DNA of 64,000 nt from Paramarasmius palmivorus (Eukaryota; Basidiomycota; Agaricomycetes; Agaricales; Marasmiaceae): positions 1 through 64,000 of the forward strand of contig JAYKXP010000060.1 of the NCBI GenBank assembly GCA_037176845.1, read 5' to 3'. The first letter of the stretch is position 1. Every line of letters begins with the position of its first letter. The notes under the pieces were generated by a model. It ran no database searches, was not told the DNA's origin, and saw only the letters and a list, made by a program, of their open reading frames with translations. A program made the translations under genes and the position numbers. Below are positions 57,544 to 64,000 of the stretch, one piece after another.

Positions 57544-59007
57544 CTACAGTCCCTTCGGAAAATCCACGTTGAAGCGCCGATTTGCCTTCTTCTGACCCGT
57601 TGGTTTACTAGGCCCTGCCTGTGGTTCATCGAATTCCACAGTTACCCCCGTTTCGGAAGGTCCAGGTTCGGCAATCTCCTCGATACTCGCAGAGTTGACA
57701 TTGACGGTTCCAGCTGGGGACGCTGGGCCATCATCATCAAATTGCTGGAGTAACTCCAGCATCCGAGCCTTGAATGTGTTCTTGGCTGGTTGGTTTGATT
57801 GTTTATCCTTATTCCCTTGTCCAAAGGAAGTCGACGTAGAGCTCTTTGGGGCAGGTTTCTTGCCTTCATTTCCAGGTTTATCCCAACAGTCAACTGTGTT
57901 ATGAGAAGTCGACTTTGCCTTAAAGCCCTTTCCGGCACATATTTGGCAGAATTTCTTCTTTGCTTCCTGGGAATTAGCCTGTGTTGATTTGCCTTTGCTC
58001 TTTTTCGCCGTGTCGATCTCCATTGCATTTGGATCTGAATTCTTGTTGTTGTTATTGCCACTGCCATTGCTGTTGCCAAATATAGTACCCTTTGCCTTTT
58101 CTGGATGCAAGGTCCTGTATGCTCGAAGCAGTAATTCCAAGTATGCATCCCAGTCCTTGGGAGCAGTGTCAGACAACTCGTACATAAGGAGTGAATTTCT
58201 CAACTCCGAAGGAATGACTTCACGCAGTTTGTCAATATGGATTTTATCCTCATAATCAACAAGTCGTGCCAAAGTACGATATTGTTCTGAGAACTTGATG
58301 AAGTCCTTGCTTGCCAGAGTTTTATTAGACCATAATTGGGTGATCTCAGCTTTAGCGCCTTCTTTATCATCACGCTTGCCATAGATCTTGTTGAGTTCAT
58401 TGACAAACTCTTCCCAATGTCCTAAGTCCTTTTTCTGAGCATTGAGAACATAGTATTTTCTCATATACTTGATAGCAGGATGTTTGAGCCGGGTAAGGGC
58501 AACAATGATCATCTGCTTGTCGGTAATCGTTCCTGTAGCTGAACAGTAAAGGGCGATTTGGTTCAGCCAGTCTTCTAAGGCTGTCTTATCGTCAGACCCT
58601 GAGAAGAATGGTGGGTCAGGCACTTTAGAGGCTTTATATCCTGATCCCGCTTCCGCCGGGAGCTGGTCAAGTTGGGCTTTATAATTTCTAAGAAGCTCAC
58701 TCTGCATGCCAACCAGGTCAGATAATGTCTTGACCTGGACCCTTAGTGCATTGACCTCATCATATACTGTGCTGAAGCTTCCATCAAGGAACTGAGAGAG
58801 TCGTTGAATTTGTCCATCTATATAGTTTTTGGACGTTGCTAGAGTAGTGGTATGTGCATTTCTAAATACACGACCTAGTTGATTGCGACTTTCTACAGGA
58901 AATTGGGTGGCATTCCAGTCTACTCCAGTGTTAATTATTTCCTCCCAGTTCTGAATATCGGCCAATGTAGTGTCAGCTTCAAATGGTTCATAGACAATGT
59001 TTGCCAT
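57544..59007 (-). CDS. Gypsy Gag
   Basis: 487 aa from MANIVYEPFEADTTLADIQ. An N-terminal helical region contains a coiled-coil-like stretch (VNALRVQVKTLSDLVGMQSE). The capsid-type domain reads PPFFSGSDDKTALEDWLNQI, then LKHPAIKYMRKYYV and LARLVDYEDKIHIDKLREVI. The nucleocapsid has an unusually long zinc-knuckle loop: CQICAGKGFKAK...HNTVDC, with 11 residues between the second Cys and the His against four in the canonical CCHC form. The acidic C-terminus ends FNVDFPKGL-stop, where pol overlaps in the -1 frame. The frame is intact. Confidence 0.93.
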   Translation of the reverse strand: MANIVYEPFEADTTLADIQNWEEIINTGVDWNATQFPVESRNQLGRVFRNAHTTTLATSKNYIDGQIQRLSQFLDGSFSTVYDEVNALRVQVKTLSDLVGMQSELLRNYKAQLDQLPAEAGSGYKASKVPDPPFFSGSDDKTALEDWLNQIALYCSATGTITDKQMIIVALTRLKHPAIKYMRKYYVLNAQKKDLGHWEEFVNELNKIYGKRDDKEGAKAEITQLWSNKTLASKDFIKFSEQYRTLARLVDYEDKIHIDKLREVIPSELRNSLLMYELSDTAPKDWDAYLELLLRAYRTLHPEKAKGTIFGNSNGSGNNNNKNSDPNAMEIDTAKKSKGKSTQANSQEAKKKFCQICAGKGFKAKSTSHNTVDCWDKPGNEGKKPAPKSSTSTSFGQGNKDKQSNQPAKNTFKARMLELLQQFDDDGPASPAGTVNVNSASIEEIAEPGPSETGVTVEFDEPQAGPSKPTGQKKANRRFNVDFPKGL

Positions 59008-59105
59008 TTCTAGTCAAAACATATTAGCTAGGTTGAACAGCAGTCTTGATCCATGAGGTGAATTAAATCACTCTGCCAGTATTAAGCCCAAGATTGAATT
59101 GTATT

Positions 59106-59837
59106 TTAGACTTTGGGGAATGTAATGTTCAAACCCGCAAGTTCTTTACAAATGTCTTCTAATCTATGGCTAAGTCCTTCTAAAGACACTCCTCCAATCT
59201 TCTTTAGTGCTCCTTTAAGGTTCCTCCACTGTTTGTTAGTGAGTTTGTGACCTTTATCTTCCAATGCCTCATACAAATCTTCAAAATCATTCCACCAACT
59301 CCAAAGAACATCCCGAACCTCTCTGGGCACCCTGACGGCATGTCCCAGATGTTCCTCTTCCTCCACTTGGTTGAGCTTTGTGAAGAGCGGGTCAAGCCGT
59401 ACCTTTACCGGCTGGAGCATATGACGATACTCCTTGATGCGGTTGAGGATCTTGGTTTTCCGAAAGTGAAGAGAAGGTGGTGGTGGTGGTCCAGGGGTAT
59501 ATGGGTAGTAGGAGGACTCTGTTTCGACGTCCTCTTCAGTGGTAGAAGGAGGTGAGATGCGTTCAGCAAGGGAGAGCTGTTTGGTGAGACGAGCAAGAAG
59601 GGCAAGTTCATCGACATGCTCTAGGGCTTGGAGTTCCAATCCCATACGTTCAATGAGGTGTCGACGGTTGACAGGAGGGTCGATAGGAGGTGGTAGGATA
59701 GTCTTCCGAGGTTTTCCAACATTGGCAAAACGCTTCCGAATCTCTGGATCACGGTAAATCCGTTCCCAATGACCGGTAGGTTCATAAGTGGCAACGATAT
59801 AGCGTTTGCTGGACTTGGACTTGGTGACTTTTGGCAT
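59106..59837 (-). CDS. Extra ORF (ORF0) upstream of gypsy gag
   Basis: 243 aa from MPKVTKSKSSKRYIVATYEP. The basic N-terminus has IYRDPEIRKRFANVGKPRK. A central helical region reads LELQALEHVDELALLARLTK, then a proline run (PYTPGPPPPPS) and a C-terminal helical part with VPREVRDVLWSWWNDFEDLY and LKGALKKIGGVSLEGLSHRL. No protease, capsid or nucleic-acid enzyme motif was recognised. It sits 98 bp before gag on the same strand, between the 5' LTR and gag, and is fully open. Most gypsy elements lack an ORF here. It could be a captured gene or an accessory protein. Confidence 0.75.
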   Translation of the reverse strand: MPKVTKSKSSKRYIVATYEPTGHWERIYRDPEIRKRFANVGKPRKTILPPPIDPPVNRRHLIERMGLELQALEHVDELALLARLTKQLSLAERISPPSTTEEDVETESSYYPYTPGPPPPPSLHFRKTKILNRIKEYRHMLQPVKVRLDPLFTKLNQVEEEEHLGHAVRVPREVRDVLWSWWNDFEDLYEALEDKGHKLTNKQWRNLKGALKKIGGVSLEGLSHRLEDICKELAGLNITFPKV

Positions 59838-60370
59838 ACTAGGCAGGTGGCATAAGTACAATGTCTCTATTCCAGCAGACAAGGTACAAGAATGGGAAAA
59901 GGGGAAAAGCGACCAGTTGTGTCGCAAAGTCTTGATCTTGAAGTCGAAGGATGGGGGGAATTCTCAACGTGGTCCCTTCCACGCAGCAAATGGTTTTTGG
60001 ATGTGTGTTACACACTATCCTCCTCACCCCATTACTGGCCATCGTCATTGTTAAAAACAAATACATGATGGACACAGTTCTGGTTGCATGAAGCAGTGAG
60101 CACCCCTTACGCCTAGGGTCCAGCAACAAGGTCAGCATGTGGCCACTCAATGAGCCACCCTCTCAACAGAATAAATCCATTGAGTTTTGTAGGTGCTTCC
60201 CAAGTAAAAGACAACTGTTCCTTGCGGCAACAGAGTCAGAGCCCCCAGAACCCAAAGAGAATAGTAAAGCCCCCAGAGCCTAATGACAACAAAGACCAGA
60301 CCTGCAAAACAAAAGGCCAACCTGCTGTCTCTGACGACAACAGCAGGCAAAGAAGCAAGACTCAATAAAC

Positions 60371-60857
60371 TATCACAAATCTAATACTCACCTAGTTAGG
60401 TGTTGCAGGTGTTGGAGAATAGTAGGTGTTTAGAAAAGAGATGTTGCTATAGAAGCACAGATGTTATTGAGTCTGAGTTCTTAGGACTCAGACTAGCCTC
60501 CTTATATACATGTGGAAACTATTTATGTATGTTATGCTACACCCTGCCAAAAGGCTTAGCATCAGGTGATGACTTTCCTAAAGCGTACAATAGCCAAGCG
60601 TATTCTGAGTAATGCCAAGTAGAATCTGAGTAATGCCTAGCATATTCTGAGTAATACGAGTCATAAGCGTAATATCTAATGAGTAAAGCGTAATATCTAA
60701 TGAGTCAGAGTTGCTAGAACATTCTAGGATGTTCTAGCCATAGAACCTTCTGGAATAATCTAGAATGAGTCCATAGATAATCTAATCTAGAGATGATACG
60801 ATAATGATATGGCACAGATAAGATATATCACAGGGGCTTAGGCCGAAATCTGTGACA
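60371..60857 (-). repeat. 5' LTR of the gypsy element
   Basis: 487 bp, the same sequence as 53270-53770 with a replaced stretch near 60733-60775. Its outer edge is 28 bp from the first ATG of the NACHT gene. Confidence 0.88.
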
Positions 60858-60885
60858 GAAAGTGAGCAGTCAATGGAATTGATGA

Positions 60886-63690
60886 ATGATGGTTGACAGT
60901 CCAGCAGAAGCCATACGGACGCTAGCGCAGAATGCTGCCCCGAATGCGTGCTACGATTCAGAACAGCGATTTCCTCCTCCAAATTGTCATGAAGGAACAC
61001 GCCTTCAAATCCTCCAGAAGCTGTCGAGCCGGATTGAGGATAGGTCCAAGGCCAACAGCGTCCTTTGGCTTCATGGTTCAGCAGGCGTCGGAAAGTCTGC
61101 GATTGCACAGCATCTGGCAGAGAAGTACGCCAGGAGCGGCAAACTTGGTGCAGCGTTCTTCTTTTCCCGAAGCGATTCGAGTCGGGACAAGATACGCCCC
61201 CTTGCAGCTAGTATTGCGTACCAGTTCTGCAAACCAGGAACACCTTTCTGCACCACCCTTGGGCCTGCTATCATCGATACAATTCGTTCCGATCCCAACA
61301 TCTTCCATACTTCTTGCGAGAACCAAGTTCAACAACTGTTGGTCGAGTTATCTTGCAACCTGCGCACTGTAGCCACAAAAGAGCAAGGGTCCCCGCCGTA
61401 CCTTATTGTCATTGACGGTCTCGATGAATGCATCAACAGACCTGAACAGGGCCGGGTTCTGGCTATCGTTCAAGCCTTGATCTCTCATTCAGCTTCCTAC
61501 TTTTCCTGGATAATCCTCCTCTGTAGTCGTCCCGAGCCCCAGATCCGTCATGGCTTTAACCACCATGGTTTTATCGGGCACTTAGAAGTCTTCGATGTCA
61601 ACTCATTGGACAGTGTCAATCGTGATATCCGTCGATACCTCGTTGACAATTTCGCCACTCTCCGAACGAAGTATCGACACGCACTAGGGCAAGGAAAGTC
61701 GACATGGCCTGGAGAGGATGTCGTTGGGAAGCTCGTTGCGAGAGCTGACGGACAGTTCATCTTCGCAGCCACTGTCATCAAATACCTCGACGTTGACGAT
61801 GAACCCCCGCAGGATCGTCTAGATACCATTCTGCGTATCCACGTTGTGCAAGGCGAATCTCCTTATTCCCCATTAGACATGTTGTACCACCAGGTTTTGT
61901 CGAGTTGTCACAAATGGGACAAGGTGCAGCCATTGTTACGCTTGCTAGTCACTCCCCACCATACTTTGATCAACCTCACGCCTTATGACGAGTACCTCAA
62001 TAAATCGAACCCAGAGCCACCGTTTAAACAGTGGCGCTCATTTGAAACGCTCGCGCTGCTCTTGAACTTCCAAGTTCACGAGGTTTCCACCCTCTTAATC
62101 CGATTACATTCCGTTCTGCGGATTCCGGAAGGTATCAATCAGGAACAGGACATACTCTTCGCACATGCCACTTTCCCGGAATTTTTAGCAGACCTCAATC
62201 GATCTGGCAATTTTCACGCTCCTGCCATGTCAGAGTCGGAATACTGTGAATTTGTAGCCACACGCCTACTTCGCACGCTAGTAGCATTTATACCATCATA
62301 TCCCCTATATTACTCACAGCCCTTCAATATGGCCAAATCCTCGTGGGCTCAGGAACTCCAGAGTGCAAATTGGTTTGTTCGATTTGCCTGCCAGTCGTGG
62401 GACTACTACTGCTCAAAAGTAATCTCGCCAAGTGAAGATTTACTACGAGAGCTGGAGAACACGGATCCCCATGTCATCGTAGCCATCTCCGTAGAGCTCG
62501 ATGCAGGTTTACCCTTAGACTGGGTTGGTGTTATTGAATGGGCAACGGTTGTCTTTCACTCATATGTTAATGCGCATAGTCTAATAAACTGTACTGTACA
62601 GGCTCTGGGAGATCCAAGGATAGACGTGCTTGCGGGGAAGTTGAGTATAACAATGACGGAGGTGCATATTGCACTTGGGCCGTGTTCAGATGATTATCTG
62701 GAGCGTCGAAGGATATTCAAAGGCATCTTCAGCACTGAACAATGGCTACTAGGTCCCAGCGGAATCAGTGCACAATCTTTCGAAGATGCAATGTTTCAAA
62801 GACTCAGAATGCCTTCCCAGCTTTCAAATTGTGATCCGGCCTCATTCAATTTATTGCATGCAGGGAGCACCCGGTCATCTCCTCTGAGCAACATTCTCGT
62901 TGTGCCAAGAGACATAATACTGCAGGTGTCAAATACCGTACCTGTCGTGCGCGTCACAAGGGACAATGCCCGTGCCTTCCGGAGGATATGTAGGGCACTC
63001 AAATCTTCGGACCCCTGGTACATGTCAGACATAGATATACGTCTATTACTGGGCTATGTAGTGGACAGGAAGCTTACCGTTTCTGATCAATCTATAACTC
63101 CAGTAAGAGTTCCAGAGGATGTCCTGGTAAGTGGCGTACTTGTTGAGCCAGACGTCATCCTAATAAAGGTTCTTGAATTTTAGGAGGAAGACCTTATATG
63201 TTTTGCGGGGTTTTTTAAAGAATGGCTGGCAGTATTGGACCTTGACCTCGAATGGTCGAAAGGCTCTTTTTGGCTTGTCGATGCCGTTGGCCAGGGCAAT
63301 ACATGCGATGTACGTAGTAACTCTACATCATCACCGACTGCCAACAAATTACTGTCTGGGAGTTTGAAGGACAGCCATAGCTTAAACAGTCGACATTTTA
63401 CACCCAACCCCTCTTCGTCGAGCCATATTAGTTCACTATCTGAGGAGATGTTGGAGAGTGACCGTACCGTCGATCCCCAGCAACCCTCAGCACCGGACAG
63501 TGACTCTAAGTGGCCTGTCCAAGTCATCCATCCTCAAGTGTGCACGCCGCGCCCGGCGGTCAGCGTCACTTCGCGACCAAATGGCTCCCGTCAAGAGGAG
63601 AGTGGCTCTCCACCACGGCACACGTTCGATGTAGATGACCGTCCAAAAGGCGAACATAATCATCAGCGCGATTGTTGTTGTTTCCAATAG
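60886..63690 (+). CDS. NACHT-domain NTPase (fungal NLR-like), N-terminus apparently short
   Basis: Two exons (60886-63126 and 63184-63690; 57-bp intron GTAAGT...TTTAG, phase 0) give 915 aa. NACHT signatures: CHEGTRLQIL, Walker A GSAGVGKS (64-71), FFFSRSD, Walker B YLIVIDGLDEC (172-182) and ILLCSRPEP. A helical region follows, with FAHATFPEFLADLNRSG typical of fungal nwd2-type proteins. No WD40, ankyrin or TPR repeats follow. The tail (residues about 790-915) is Ser/Pro-rich, predicted disordered, and ends DCCCFQ. Typical relatives carry an effector domain before the NACHT; here an in-frame stop lies directly before the first ATG and the gypsy LTR is 28 bp away, so the 5' part may be lost. Such proteins act in non-self recognition and cell death. 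Confidence 0.88.
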
Positions 63691-64000
63691 GCACCGACCG
63701 CAACATCGCCTCGCGAACTGAAGCCGGACTAGCGGGACCTTCAAGTTGTTTGTGTATACGCCAAATGATGTGAAAACGAAGGAAAGAACTCTATTGTAGT
63801 TGTAGCATGTAGTATGTAGCACGCGAACACAGGAAATGGCGAATAGACAATGTGATAATGAAACAAACTGAGAAGTCATCCTCTCCGCGTAACGAGATTC
63901 TCCAAATCCTGCAATGTGGCGACTGCGAGTACGAACTTGCTTGAGGTGTCGGCTACTGCAGGTCATGAAGGGCTTTAGTTGTGCGTAGAGGCCTAGAAAG
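63691..64000. other. Spacer after the NACHT gene
   Basis: The minus-strand frame 63966-63487 overlaps the NACHT tail antisense and is probably a shadow. Nothing else supported. Confidence 0.4.

Larger units (their letters stand above)
53270..60857 (-). mobile_element. Ty3/gypsy LTR retrotransposon (chromovirus type) with an extra 5' ORF
   Basis: LTRs lie at 53270-53770 (3' LTR) and 60371-60857 (5' LTR), reading TGTCACAG...TTGTGATA on the minus strand. Order along the minus strand: LTR, non-coding leader, ORF0 (59837-59106), gag (59007-57544), pol (PR-RT-RNaseH-IN), chromodomain, purine tract, LTR. The integrase-before-chromodomain order identifies a chromovirus. The LTRs differ by several substitutions and indels (501 versus 487 bp) and pol has a frameshift, so this copy is ageing. 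No target duplication was seen: CCTTG on the left, GAAAG on the right. This suggests recombination between elements or a rearranged end. Confidence 0.92.

Noticed and set aside
53265..60862. Target-site duplication for the gypsy element
   Set aside because: CCTTG and GAAAG do not match at 4, 5 or 6 bp.
61078..61335. Minus-strand ORFs over the NACHT domain
   Set aside because: Antisense to the Walker A region of a well-supported gene; no independent evidence.

Overview
The window is nuclear DNA from a filamentous basidiomycete, most likely an agaricomycete. Genes carry short introns (about 50-110 bp, GT-AG). Recognisable products fit this: a heterotrimeric G-protein alpha subunit, an NPC2/ML-domain lipid-transfer protein, a mushroom-type hemolytic lectin with an aerolysin-like domain, and a NACHT NTPase. 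The DNA is packed with LTR retrotransposons, MITE-like elements and gene relics. No tRNA, rRNA or CRISPR array was seen. All counts and alignments were done by eye.

Layout. 1-1406 (-): copy A of a large unknown membrane-protein family, running off the left edge and frameshifted. 2008-3192 (+): a non-canonical G-alpha. 4057-4785 (-): a five-exon NPC2 gene. 4856-5400 and 11127-12322: two copies of a degenerate repeat, the second split by a 646-bp MITE-like element with a 9-bp target duplication. 6782-6900: a relic of the membrane family. 7451-10867 (+): copy B. 14787-15922 (+): the lectin. 21356-24737 (+) and 40189-43623 (-): copies C and D, tail to tail, forming an inverted duplication that includes at least 2.5 kb of upstream flank. 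The 15 kb between C and D is a transposon nest: a gag-only Copia element (24819-28585), an inverted LTR fragment (28808-29408), a second gag-only Copia element (31038-33610), and an LTR element with 1.76-kb LTRs that carries host-derived fragments instead of gag-pol (34699-39808). 43.9-50.6 kb is a graveyard of gene relics, followed by a CACTA-type foldback MITE (50619-51138). 53270-60857 (-): a Ty3/gypsy chromovirus with an extra ORF ahead of gag. 60886-63690 (+): the NACHT gene, 28 bp from the gypsy LTR.

The main unknown is the four-copy membrane family. All copies have a 492-bp exon 1, a short exon 2 of 120-138 bp and a long exon 3 of about 2.7 kb with phase-0 introns, and a shared promoter block lies near -200 in B, C and D. 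I do not recognise its function. CpG is strongly depleted over 21.9-43.1 kb, starting inside the bodies of C and D but sparing exon 1 of D. This suggests methylation spreading from the transposon nest into gene bodies. Other noteworthy items are a G-alpha predicted to be GTPase-dead, two independent gag-only Copia elements sharing one half-tRNA primer site, and MITE hairpins that kept pairing while their stem sequences diverged.
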